Source: Calycina herbarum (taxonomy: Eukaryota > Ascomycota > Leotiomycetes > Helotiales > Pezizellaceae). Taken from it: 64,000 nt of DNA. The translations under genes were made by a program, and so were the position numbers. Under the pieces are notes generated by a model, which saw nothing but the letters and a program-made list of their open reading frames with translations, was not told the DNA's origin and made no database searches. The stretch's first letter is position 1, and every line of letters starts with the position of its first letter. This document shows, in pieces, positions 1-12,268 of the stretch. The stretch lies in assembly GCA_001414485.1 (NCBI GenBank), contig LLEY01000190.1, positions 1 to 64,000 of the forward strand, given 5' to 3'.

Positions 1-2641
1 AAAAGCTAACTCTTTAAAGCAGCCTGAACATCTGACTAGAACAGGTGATTTTGCTGTCAGACTATTGGTTGAGCTACTGTGGCGATATCCCTGCAGTTAC
101 AATCAATACCCCTTGTACGTAGTACATGTTAGGCATGTCACGATAACTTCGTATCTTTTGTTCTATAGCATGAGGAGTTATACTCATGGGCATGGTGTTT
201 TAGCAAGACCACATGATATATTTATTTTTCGTTGCGTTGTTCTGTTTTGTGTTTATTTCCTTTCTCTCTCGTCACGTTTCCCGTCACTGCGAATTCTTTT
301 CTCTGCCTCCTCTCACTCGGCTGCTCGCGCTTTGCATTGCAGTATTTAAAGAATCCAACTTTTGCCACCAGGTATTCAAGGATTTTTACTAGGGTCGAGC
401 TGACCGACCTAGAGTCGAATTAATGTAGACCTCCCCATTAATTATTCATGTCCTCTTGGTTCTGCTTCAAGACTGGAATAACTGGATCTCTACTTTGCAT
501 TTCCTTGTTATCACAATTGTGAAAGAGGCTTCAAGACTGTATTTACTACTATCGTCCGTCGTAAAATTGTCAAGTTACCTCTGTAATAAATGAACAGGGT
601 TTATGGAAGGTCGGTCACTCAGGTAACCTAGACTCGCGCTACGCTAGTATACTAGCGTAAGTAAGCGTCTTTAAGTAGCTAGTTCATCTACTCTCTTCAA
701 CTTTTCAACCCTTCAACCTTTTCTACTTTCATTCACACTAATCATAGAATCTCGTTTGATTTCTTTTCCTGAAGTTACTAAGATATTTCGATTCACTTCG
801 CTCGGAGGAGGGCCTCCTAGTTCCGATTCCATCGTTTTAACCTACTCTCAAACCCTTTCACTCGCGTTCACCTAGCTCACTACTTGTCCGAGACAGTACC
901 TCGAAAAAGAGTCTAGTAGCTTCTTGCTTAACGCTCTAGACTGGACAGGAAGCGCTTAGCCTTGCGTCTCTTTTGAGTCCTACGTTCATTTGACCTACCT
1001 ATATATACGCGGAAATCTCTGGATTCTATCGGGAGCCCCCCAGCTACAGACAGGTGTTGCCTAGGGCCTGGATTCTGTCTGGTTATTTGTTCTTTCTTTA
1101 CCTCTGGAAAATGGGTGTGTGTAATTCTAGTTACTTTTGGCCCTTGGCAAGCCTTCTATAGCCTATGCATATAGGAATCTAGTAGTTAAAGCTATACTGG
1201 CAAACCTCTCTCTCTGTTCCATATATGAGACCGTATAAAATTATGAGGAAGGCTTGGAGTATCGGAATCCAAACATGAGATTTTTTGTAGGAAGACTTGA
1301 GATGAATTAAAATTTTCATTCTTCTTACGTTACTATATTTAGGATAATAATATATTGAAGATTATTAATTCATCTCACGATGAAAACGATGAGGAAATCT
1401 TACCACTCATCGCCTCAAATCATTGTTTCTTCTCCTTCTTCTTCTTCTTCTTCAAAAGAAGACTTTCCAATGAATATCAATAATAAAGAAGTATCTATAT
1501 TCAAGAACTCCATACAACCTCATCAAACCCCCCTATCTAACATCTAACATCTAACTTCAAGAGCTTTATTGTTTTGTAGTAACAGGTAGGTAGGTAGGTA
1601 CGGTAGGTAGACAGTTAGTTCATTGAATTCCAACTCCATTCCCTTAATTTTCCCCTTTTTTCAGAGAGAGAGAAGCGTGGATAGCGAAAACGAGATAAAG
1701 CCATAGCTGGAAATGGAATGGTAAGATCTTCTATCTTTGTCATTATTTGTAGAAATCTCTCTTCTCTAAATATGAGGGGAGCTAATGGGTTGGGGGTTTA
1801 AGTGTAGATTAATAGTTGTGAGAATGCTGCGGCGAACTTTATTAACTACTTTAAACTCCCCGGTCTTCAGTCTTCAGTCTTCCGTTTTTTTGGCAGTGTC
1901 GACATGTCTGTCGTCTCGGAACTGCCGGAACTGGTTGTACGAGGGCTTATCTCCGTCGGAGCAAACAGGTCTAATTTAAGTACTTCACAAGGGACTGTAC
2001 TTCATTTACCACTGTGGTAAAAACCCCTGTTTTTAGGTACCAGATGGAGACTAAGATTTTACACATGTTGCACTAGACAGCACGCCACAAATATATATAT
2101 TACAGGATCACTAGTGACCTTCCTGTTCTCCCAACTAGGCACGGAACGAATATTGAGTCTATACAGGATTGGAAAGGAAGGGCGTATCGATTACTAGGAA
2201 CGGGATATGATTGGCCTGGATCGCCTATATATGAGGGATATGGGAAGGAAGGATAGCCTCAAAGGGGTGGAAAGGCACGGGAAGGATTAATTAGGAAGGA
2301 TCGGAGAACTAATTCGGCTGGGAAATCTTGAGAGCTGGCTGAAAGAAAGTTGAAAGTTGAAGTATAGTTTCGACAAACCACTTTCACAATCAAACTCGAC
2401 AAACCACTTTCCCAGACTTCACAAGACCAACCACAGGAAGAGGTGAAAACGCTGTTATTAATTCAATACGCTCAGTCTATCCATACAAATCTCGCTAAAA
2501 GTTGTCCATCAAAAAGCCAACCCCTTGAAGCTACTCAATCCTAACACGGCTCCCAAACATCCGCTAAGATCCTGCAAGTCAAACAACCACCACATGACCT
2601 CCATCAAACCGAACATCGAACACATCCTCACCAAAACAACT
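1..2641. other. gene-poor left flank
   Basis: No reading frame here has recognisable coding character. The stretch is AT-rich with scattered short open frames. A CTT-rich microsatellite lies at about 1427-1453 and TAGG-type short repeats at about 1585-1610. The last part (from about 2200) is presumably the 3' flank of the SH3 gene, which ends at 2642 on the minus strand. I see no transposon ends and no RNA gene. Confidence 0.5.
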
Positions 2642-5600
2642 CTAACAACCACTCATCTCCCTCTCACTCAGCATCCCCCAACTTGTCCTCGCCGCCACCA
2701 TATGCCCCACCATAAACTGCACCCTTTCAATATCTCCAATCCCATCAAGATCAACATCAAACCACTCACACCCCCACTCCCTCGCTTCCCTATCAATTCT
2801 ATCGCGTCGTTCCTGTTCTCGAATTTCCCGCTTTAATTCCGCTATCCTCCTGTCCACCTCAGCCATCTCGAGATCTTGTTCCTTTAACTGTCGATCCATG
2901 AGAAGATTTACTCGTCTATCATCATCTCGCTCAATGAGTCGACGAAGATGGGTGAGTGACTCCAGAAACGCGTCTCTCCATCGATCTTGCCATCGCTGAC
3001 CCACTGGGTTTTCCTCGTCATCTTCGATAGGCGCGCTTCTTTTGATGTGGACGAGATGGTTAATGTGTTGGATGGTTTGAGCCATGGCCTCCTTCAGTGC
3101 GTCAGATTCCCGATTCTGGTCGATTTGAGGGCTTCTCGAAACCTGCGGTGACAGGCCATCTTCAAGAGTAGCAAGTTGTTCAAGCCAATCCGCAATCTCA
3201 CTCTCTTCAACAATCTCTTGCAAAGTCAGGAGGAGTCTCGCATTGTCCTGATTTTCGCCCGAATCAAGACAAACAGTTGAAGCAAGATCAGAAACCTTCA
3301 ACTCCTCTAAAGCCTCGGGAACATCGGGATCTCCCTTTTCTTGTCGTTCATACTCATCAGCATTAAACGAGCCTATACAAGCGATCAAGTCGAGCCTCTC
3401 TCTGCCAGTCTCAGACATGCTCGAAAGTCCAGTAAAAGGAGGAAACGCAACAAGGTCTTTTTCATTAAAATCATCGACATCCCCTTCCCCCGCTTCGTCG
3501 TACTCGTCAAAAGCCTCACACTCATCACTCTGAGTATCAGAACCGTGAGTATCGCATAACGGTATGAGCATGTGAAAACCCGTGTTCCGCTCCGTGAAAA
3601 GGGTACGATAACTTCCACAACGTCTCTGATCCGAGTCTTCATAGTCATCATGCTTTGGGCCGTCATGATCCAAATCTCCATGTCCACAAACACAAGACAC
3701 CTTCCCGCAACGAGAACACTTCCTATTTGGATCTTCCAAAGAACTCGACCCACGTCCCAATCGAGAATCCCTCGTCCGATCCAAATGTGCCTTCAACCTC
3801 TTCGCGCGAGTAAATGGAAGCACTTCTTTCTCCGGAGAGGTCGTTACATGGCTAAAATTGACAACCTCACTACAGACATGTTTCTCGTTCCGGTGGCTCT
3901 TGTCTTTCCGAGGAGAATGGATCTCGATAATCTCGTGTTGCTCATCAAAGACATACGTTTTCGATCCAACTCGAAGTCGCTGATGCTCCGTCTTTTCTTG
4001 CCAGTCGAAGGGGTCTTCCGTCTCAGGACTGATAGGCGAAGCCAAAGGTGAGGAATGAGATAACGGCACTTCAACCTTTTTAATAACAAAGGTTGGTTTG
4101 TGTCCAAAGGTTTTCTCGCCCGTCTTCTGTTTCGCATCCGGGACATCTGGCTTCTCAATAACTTCACAACAGTCAACCGGGAACCAGCCTCGAACTCCAT
4201 CCCTCTCTCCAACCCACCAACCACTCTCCCATCGTTTGATAACCCGTATGAAGTCGCCCTTGCGGAAGCTCAACCTAGAATGACCCCCCTTGTTGGCATA
4301 AAGAGCCCGTACATACATCATCGGTTGTGGCGCTCCTCTCAGACGCTCCAATTCTTCCTCAAAGTAGTCGTGTAGAGTCGAAGAAAGGCTTAAAGGAGGA
4401 GAGTCGGTTACTTTGTCTTCCATCTCCCTCTCCCCCAGACCAGAGATTAGGGAACTGGTTCCTGGAAGCTCGCTACATCTGACGGCTGAATCAAGAGAGT
4501 TTTTAGCTTCAGCTTCATCCTCAAAGTCTTCTCCGGCTGGAATTTCGACGGAAGCTTTCGTCCTGATCGCAAGTGGCCCATGCCAATCTCTCGTCAAATT
4601 TTCCGTCACGACAGAGTCTTCCTTTTCGTGAATTCCACTCTCCTTTTCCGTTGAGAAGCCTCCAGACCCTTGAGAACTGCAAGAATCCTTGCTCCGCTGA
4701 CTTCTTTTGAACAAACGGCCAATGTCGGAAAATGATGAAACCATAGCACGCATACTAGTATACTTCCCCTTCCCTCCCTTCTCCCCCTTCCCATTCCCAC
4801 CTCCATTTCCCAACTGCAAACCAGGCAGAAAATTATTCAAGTCCATCGGATCACTCGAACGCTGTGCGCGCTCCACCCGCTGATGAACGTATGGATGTGG
4901 TTCGTTTGAGATTGCCCTAACGGGTGCGTTTAGATCCACCGGCGGAGGAGAATCACCCTTCAGTGGTTCTTTGCGGACGGGAGGTAGTTCAATCTTAGGC
5001 TCCTCGTCCTTATCGTAAACATAGTCTTTGTGATTGAATTGGTGACTTGGGGATGGTGAGCGCTCTTTGTTTCTCGAAAGCTGCTTTTGTTCTCTTGAGA
5101 AGTCGGTGTGGTATATATGTCCCTCACTTGTCGCACGCTCCCGTCTGGTGTCTGGTAGAGGGGCGAATGTGACTCGTCCCGTGTATCTCCTTGGCTGTGA
5201 GCGAGTTGGTCCTGTACAAAATTAACCTATCTTCTGAGAAACAAGTTCTTGTAGTGCTGGGGAAATGTGTTGGGGCTTTTGAAGACAATGGTAATAAAGA
5301 GAATAATTCTGAAACTCCACTTACGCGTGTTATGAACATGAGTGCGACCCCGGGTTGTAGTTCGACCTCGAGTAACATCTGTAGAATCCTCACTTGTCCC
5401 TGCGGTCACCGTTCTGGAAGATCAAGATCATTGGGTTAGCTTGCAACTTTGGTAAAGATCAAAGAACGAGGCAGGAATTTCGAGAAGCCCCATTTGACAC
5501 TCGTCAAAGCAATTCGGTCTCCTAGTACCCATGATAGAGGGAGAGCATATGCATAACGAGTACTTACCTAGTGACCGGGACAATCAGTCGATTTGGTCGA

Positions 5601-8330
5601 GTTGGTCGAGTTTGCTCAGGCGTGACACTACTATAGCCCGAATCATTCCCACGTCTTTGGTTGCTCGCTTCCGGTTGTGGATTCAATGCTTCAGAGACAT
5701 CGGTATCAATTCGCACTGTATTAGCTCGCAAACCATGAAGGATTGGACTGTCCTTGGAAAACGTCTTGTCTTCAATCCAAGCAATATCTTCATATTTATC
5801 GTTCCGGATGCTAGACGCTCTAGTGAAACCGCTTGAAGCTCCAAACTCAGAGCTGGAAATAGGGTGATGGCAAAGCCGCTCAGTAGGAATTTTGGGATAA
5901 GAATTGAAAAGCAGACCGTGTTTAATTTCTTGATGCTCCTCAAAGCTTCGACAAGGGGAGTTGGGATGAGATGTTCTCGGGACACTGTGCTGTGAATTAA
6001 CCGAGTCGAGAACAAGTTCTGGAATAGAATTGGTGGAGCAAAGTTCTCCTCTTCGCCAGATTCTGTTATTTTCTAGGGCACCAAACTCCCGAGAGCTTCC
6101 AGCAACAGCATGTTGATCACTATGGAGTGACTGGTAGTCGATGGGATTGATTCGAGGACTTGCGGGAGAATAATCTTGAGTCAGAAGCGCTTGATTTTCC
6201 TCATCGGTTCCGATCACCAAAGCCCCGTTGGTGCTCCATGATTCTCGAATCGGTGGGGTATTTGTATGACGGAGCAGGTGATACTCATACCCACCGGAGC
6301 TTTCTTGTGCCCGTTGCTTGCCCTTTCCGAGAAAGGGCACCTTTGTAAGAAGGAGCTCCGTTTCTTCTGTATCTGCGATAGTTGTAGCCAGGGTCTCCTC
6401 ACTGCTCCAATGATTTGAGGCTAAGCCAATATTTCTATCGGGTAACGGGTGGTACTGGAGCTCTTGTCCGGGGTCAATGGATCGGGCTCGCACCCTCAAG
6501 TTCCAGCCTCTCGGGGGTGCTTTCATGAAATCTGAATCAGTTTCCTGGTTGTATGGTTCTGAGATTGACTCTTTATTTGTGTCAAAAGGAGAGTCGGCCT
6601 GGGCGTTTTCTTCAGCCAGACCTTCCTCGGCAATATCTTCGAGATCATGTTTCATTCCATTTGCGGTGAACCCACAAGCTGCAGGAGTATCCAGAATAGC
6701 GAAACTTCGAATGGCGGGTTCTTTGCACAGTGTTGCGGGGATAGGTGCATAGCTTGTGCTGTGTAATTGCTTTCGTTTGACTTTGTGAAGTGATCGGCTT
6801 CCATTTAAACGCAAGTTCAGTGCTCGAGTCTTCTGTCTCTCTAACTCAGTCCAATCAGGCGAAGGTGCTCTCTTGTCAATTGGCGAATAACTTGTATTTG
6901 GTGATCGATGTCTGTAAGTGTGATTGCGATGCTTATCTCGGGAATTTGCTCGAATAGTAGAGTTGGAGCTCCAAGACAGTGTTCTGCCCCGAATCTCTTC
7001 TTCGCTCGATTCTGACAATGTTGGTACGATATCGGCAAAGCTCCTTGGGGTTCTTTGCCCATCAGATGGCAGACTCGAGTATTCCGGCAAGGGTTGATAA
7101 GGTGGCAGAGGACGATCGTCAACTGGCTTAGGGGATCCCGTAACTCCTAGAGATGCAAGTAAAGCCTCAATGGGATCAGTAGGTGCCACTGGAGCCGCAC
7201 TCTCTCCCGGTTGTGGGGTCTCCATATCTCCAGCGCCATCAAGCGGACTCCATTCATCGTCTGGACAAGTTAAGGTAGTATCATCCGAGCCTTGCGAGTC
7301 CCATGCAGAACAGCAAGAACTGCTACTTTCGGTCCCTGAGGCATCTCCTGATAGGTCTCTGAAATTGTGTCGGGTGATCTGTTCAGCGCAAGGTTCACGG
7401 GCCTGGGTAAGAAAGTACGGGATATCGTCAGCGGGACCAAAGAAGACCTCTTTCTCACCATCCCACGACGTCTCAACTCCTTCGGTCCTCTCATGAATAG
7501 ACGGGGATCTAGTATAGATAGGAACGAAGGAATTTTCAATTCGTCTGAAGTTCGCTTCACAGCCCTCGTCAACAGCTGGTACGGGGGCGCAATTTGTCTC
7601 GTCGTTACCAGGGTGCTCGAAACCTGGCTTGAAATGCTCTCCCGAATTGGTATTTGTTTCGATTCTTGATGGCCGAAGATCCATATTTTTCGCAGAGAAT
7701 TCGTTCGCAAAAGATGGCAGTTGCACTGGTTCTGATGATTTGGCCATTCTGGTCACCGATGGGTCTACGAGAATCAAGTTAGTCGTAGCTCTATCAAACG
7801 ATGTCAATAATGGCGGAATCAAGTTCATGAATGTGCCGAGTGTTTTCTAAACATACCTTTGGACTTTCCGTAATACTCAGCTTCGAACCGATGACGCTTT
7901 GCCTCATCAATAACAGCCCTAACTTTCTCTGCGAGTTTGTTGCCCTGAAGGAAAACACAAGACACGCGAATATCGGTTAGGGTTTCTTTTTCGGGACTTG
8001 TGCTCATACTGTTGCTTTTATTCGAGGCTTGTGTGTCTTCCTTTGGAGATACCGGACTAGTTGAATCGTTATTTTCGTGAGTAGGTGTTGATGTATCAGT
8101 GGATAGAGTAATAGATGCATCCGGGGATGCGATGTCTGAGTCGGGAAATTGTTCAGTTGGTGTGTTGTAATTATAGGATTCGGAGAGTATATTCATGAGG
8201 AGGGGTAGTCGTGATGTGTGCCGTGCTATACAGTTAGCAGCTGATTTTCGTGCTTGGTTGTGTAGAACTTACAATTCAGTGGGGGTCTTGGTGCCTTGTT
8301 CGTCTTTTGAATGCTGTTGTTTCGGTCCAT
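2642..8330 (-). CDS. large SH3-domain protein, five exons, about 1,760 aa
   Basis: Three long minus-strand frames that look like separate genes join into one. Exons are 8330-8273, 8225-7857, 7764-5568, 5413-5325 and 5211-2642. The introns are 47, 92, 154 and 113 bp, with donors GTAAGT, GTATGT, GTAAGT and GTAAGT and acceptors TAG, TAG, CAG and CAG. Phases match and the total is exactly 1,761 codons. The chosen ATG sits in an ACCATGG context. Most of the protein is low-complexity, Ser/Pro-rich and probably disordered. One SH3 domain lies at about residues 1203-1257 (ALYANKGGHSRLSFRKGDF, then WWVG and GWFP), preceded by a basic patch. A small Cys cluster (CSRCGKVSCVC) and a charged C-terminal coiled coil follow. 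SH3 domains bind proline-rich partners, often in polarity, endocytosis or signalling. No RasGEF, kinase or other catalytic domain is visible, so the function is unknown. Confidence 0.75.
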
Positions 8331-9050
8331 GGTGGGTAAGTGGTTCTGTAATTTGACGAGTGAGTAATGGGGTATGTGGTGCCCTTGGATGTGCTCGTGT
8401 TGAAAGCGTGGTTAGCAAATAATGCAAAGAATGTGTTGGCACTGGGGCGTAATGTTGATGATGTTGGTTGAAGAACATTAAGATGGATGGGAAGAAAGGC
8501 ATGGGAAGTTGACTCGACCGGTTGCTCCTTCCTCACTGGATTCCTGCAATGGGAGGAAGGGATGCGGAATGATTGTTGACGTTGAACCTGGCTGAGTCGC
8601 ACTTGCCTCCGAGAAATCGATTGACAATGGAAGAAACAGAGACTTTGGGAAAAAGTCACAAAAGTCTATAATTTGGCAGGCGCTTAATGGTATACACACT
8701 GGTCTTGGTACAATACTTCTGCTCTCTTTCTTGCAAGATTTCTCTCTCCCCGCTTCTCTAGCATAAAAAGAATTGCCTTGATACCTCATGTTCTCACTGA
8801 CACTAAAAAGAATCAATGAGCAACGTTGCCCGCTCCACTTTGGGTGCTAGGTTCCGGATCTGGAGCACGATAACGCCGAATCGTATGGCGAGGGTGTATG
8901 GGAGTTTGTCACCCCCTTTCAACCGCTTGGTCGAAGCGTCGATCCAGGTCTCTCTACGACGTGGGCTTGCAATAAACGTGTTTGCGACTGAGCCCATTAC
9001 CGAAATCGTTACCTGTCAAGGCTAGAAATGATTCCAATTACCAACCATGT
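8331..9050. other. intergenic, promoter side of the SH3 gene
   Basis: The stretch lies between the start of the SH3 gene (8330, minus) and the stop of the membrane-protein gene (9051, minus). It should hold the promoter and 5' UTR of the SH3 gene. Short open frames on both strands lack coding signature. I see no defined element. Confidence 0.5.
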
Positions 9051-11191
9051 TCATTGCTCCTTCTTCCTCCCAGCATACACTCGATCCCACTTCAGTATGA
9101 CTTTACCCGACGGTCTAGAAGACAATCCGATATGTCCCGCTTCACTTTCATAGTCATCCTTGACGTAATATTTGATCGGTGGTCTCTTCTCCAAAACCTT
9201 GGCGATCTCTTTATTCGAATATGCGCAAATATTTGGCCCAAGATCCTCTCTCATAGCTTCCGAGAGATCAGCAATCGCTCGCCAAATCCCGTGATGCCGC
9301 TTCTTCTTGCAAAGCTCGCTATTGAATTGGCACTAGAAGAGGGGGGGTCAGTATTTGCTCATCAAGAAATGTCTCGGGATTCGGCACAGGGTAATGCTGG
9401 AGTTGAGGAATCATTCCGGCGTGATTCGGGAGTGATTCAAGAGAAAGGAAGTGGGGGAATGGTGTCCCATTGCCTACCTCAACCCAGAGAACGTACATCC
9501 CGAAAAGCCAGACGGAACTCGTGCCCACGACCACTACGAACCATTCATACGTGAATCCCCACTGTGAATTGCTTAGCAAATTGTCTCGACTGCTGAGGTA
9601 CAATTCCGAATTACCTGGTAAACATTGTTCTTTGTATCACAAACAAAGTTGGATTTGTTTGAAGGCCAGAACCCCCAAACGTGCCAGTAATCAACCTGGC
9701 TAGTGCTGGGATCGGCCTCCCATCGAGCCCACCATGAGGCGTTGACTATCTGGTTTGTCCAGTTGTACACTTTCATGTATTGGAAATGAGGATTCTTACT
9801 CCTGAATTGGGATCGGGTTGGGCATAATGTCTCGTCGTAAGACTCGGACCAATTTGTTGGCATCTGGATGTAGCTGAAATTCGTCCATTTTGCATACAGG
9901 TTATCCTGGTTATATGTGGCACACACGAGAGACGACTTGACAGTTTTTGTAGTTACTGTGCTAGAAGCGGAATAATAACCCTGGTCTGTACATGGTATTA
10001 GTTGGGGGTTGGTTTATTCAACCGGGCATACGGAGAGCACTGCCACAGGAAAAAACACTCCCAGTTCAACGTACATGGTCTCAAGGCATAATAATTCTCT
10101 CGTAGGATTTCTTCATTTGTTTGAAGGTCTCCACCTGGCCATTTGAAACTTGGTGTCTGGGCCGCATCATATCCGCTGCATGCATCCATAAGGCTACACG
10201 GGATGTCGTTAGCCACCATTCGAGACGATTTTTTGGAACATACTGACCCCGGAAACGCGATCAAATAAACCGTAGACAAAAAGAGCCATACAAATATGCA
10301 CTTCACCCTCCAGTTTCCAAAGCGGCCCAGACCTTTCGCAAGTTGCCAGAGCATCTCGAGCTTGTTTGACGAAACAGCCACGCATGCATAGAGCTCTATT
10401 TTATCGATTAGCAAATCATCCCAGTCAAGTATGAAGAAAGAAAGAGAAATACCATAAGACATCGGCGTAAATTCCGCAGCTCGTAGGAGTGCGTCGCAGA
10501 AAACACGGTAGGCGAGCAAAGAAAGAATCCCTTGTAGACCTCTTCCAACCACCCAGTTCCAAGCCAGATCAACTGCCTTAGCCGTGCCGTAATTAAAATT
10601 CGTCGCAACCACCATGTTAATACCTAAAAAGGACCACCCATCGCCTCCATTGCACTCAAAAACAAAGGGAGCATTATCCGCTGATCTAATACTTCCAGTA
10701 CCTGTGGTAACCATGCTTATTGAGAAGAACAGGAGCAGAAACAAGAAAATGAAAATGGCCAGATGCTTTACAACCTCTCTCGCGTGTATCCATCTTCCGA
10801 ATTTCAATCTCCAAAGTCGAATATTTCTATGGAACGATTTTGCTTCCATAGGAGTTGCTTGCTGATAATTGTCCTCCTCGTCATTTGGTGTTGGTTTACT
10901 GTCCGTTGGCTCATCTAGGTTTATCGAAATGTAAGGTGGAGCTGCTTGTTCTGATTCACGGGAATCTGGTGAGATAGAATCCATGTTTTCCAAGTCTATT
11001 GGGGCATATGAAGGTTTATTCCGAGAGGTAAATCTTGAACGCCATGAAAGTGGAGAGTCATTCTCCGATGCTCTATCTTCGGATGAGAGTATACGTGGGG
11101 GGGTTGTAATTGCGTTTTGAGACATTGAGTCCAGGGGCATTTCAGTGCCATCATTCCCCGCCGCAGACAAAGCACGAGATGATCGATTCAT
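9051..11191 (-). CDS. fungal multi-pass membrane protein, 604 aa, function unknown
   Basis: Exons are 11191-10453, 10395-10032, 9960-9615, 9561-9478 and 9332-9051, summing to 605 codons with stop. The first intron (10452-10396, 57 bp) is a multiple of three and has no stop, so a naive frame reads through it. It has a GTATTT donor, a GCTAAT branch and a TAG acceptor, and removing it restores a plausible TPMSYELYACVAV segment. The N-terminal ~135 residues are Ser/Pro/Asp-rich and probably cytosolic. Hydrophobic segments follow near residues 143-163 (IFIFLFLLLFFSI), after the NWRVK segment (CIFVWLFLSTVYLIAF) and near the C-terminal third (WFVVVVGTSSVWLFGMYVL). Between the last two lies a Trp/Asn-rich stretch with N-glycosylation sequons and several Cys, probably extracellular or lumenal. 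I recognise no transporter or enzyme signature. The third intron could instead use another acceptor near 9976. Confidence 0.7.
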
Positions 11192-12268
11192 TCTCAGAAC
11201 TAGAGGTCGCTATATTCGTGTTGATGGGACGGGATTTCCACCGAATGCGATATTCGGGATCCTTACACAAGTAATGACACCTGCTGTACATGATCAGTCT
11301 TAAGCCTCGTTTGGGAGGTCCTCGTAAACTTACCACAAATAAATTATACGAGGGATCGAGCCTCAAGTCTACACGTCAACATTTCTGGGGCTCTGTGTGG
11401 TTTTGAACTTTAAAGAGAGGTACTTACAAAGTACGTAAAATTGCCCTGCTGCGGCTGCCTTGCCGCACAACTGCATTGTTGGAATCTCCATAGCCACACT
11501 TGTGGGGACGAATCATTTCCTATCACGGATGATTGATGATGAAATTGCAAAACAATGTAGATCTCAAACATACAGTAGAATTATACTGGACGGAGCAGCG
11601 CTTGCTGAGTATACTCAATCGGATGCAGGTGTGCGATGCGTGGAGGGCAAACCCCGCGATACGATCGCCGACAAAAAGGGGTGTATACGAACGCGGACTT
11701 ATACTCTGGACGTGATCAGAGTCGTGCCTGGAGTCCGGACTCCGGAGAGTGGAGGTTGGGGTCACGATATCCCCACCTTCATTTTGTCTAACTCTTTGCG
11801 AGTAAGCTGTTCTTCCATCAAGTAAGCCACCGGCAAGCCAGTAGTAAGCTGTTGGGTGGTACCTAAGCTGCGCCCAAAAATGCGCCCAGGTTTATCGGCC
11901 AATCACGTGCCGTCACTCATCCTGTTGACTTTCTCTTCTTCCACCGAGAAATGACCGAAGTAGAGCAGGCCGGATGGGATGGGGAATCGTCAAGATATTC
12001 ACGAAAAGTAACCTCTAACTAGAAGAGTGGAACATATAACGTTAGATCCAGCCTATTTTCTAATAATCTAACAACCAAGATAGAAAAAAGCTCCCTAAAG
12101 TTGCAAAATCAGTAACTCCCATCCCTAAAATCCCCCAAGAAGTATAAAAAAGCCCCCGCAACCATGAACGCTTCAAAATTCCAAAACAACAAAATGCACC
12201 AACTCCTCTTTTCAAATGCAAGAATAAAAGAACGCCACTAATGCAAACGAAGAACGAAAGCCACATCC
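11192..12268. other. intergenic between membrane-protein and laccase genes
   Basis: It holds the promoter side of the membrane-protein gene and the 3' end of the laccase gene. The plus-strand frame at 11460-11825 has no recognisable domain. I see nothing definite. Confidence 0.45.

Noticed and set aside
2525..2836. 103-aa plus-strand frame
   Set aside because: Mostly antisense to the conserved C-terminal coiled coil of the SH3 gene, with low-complexity composition.
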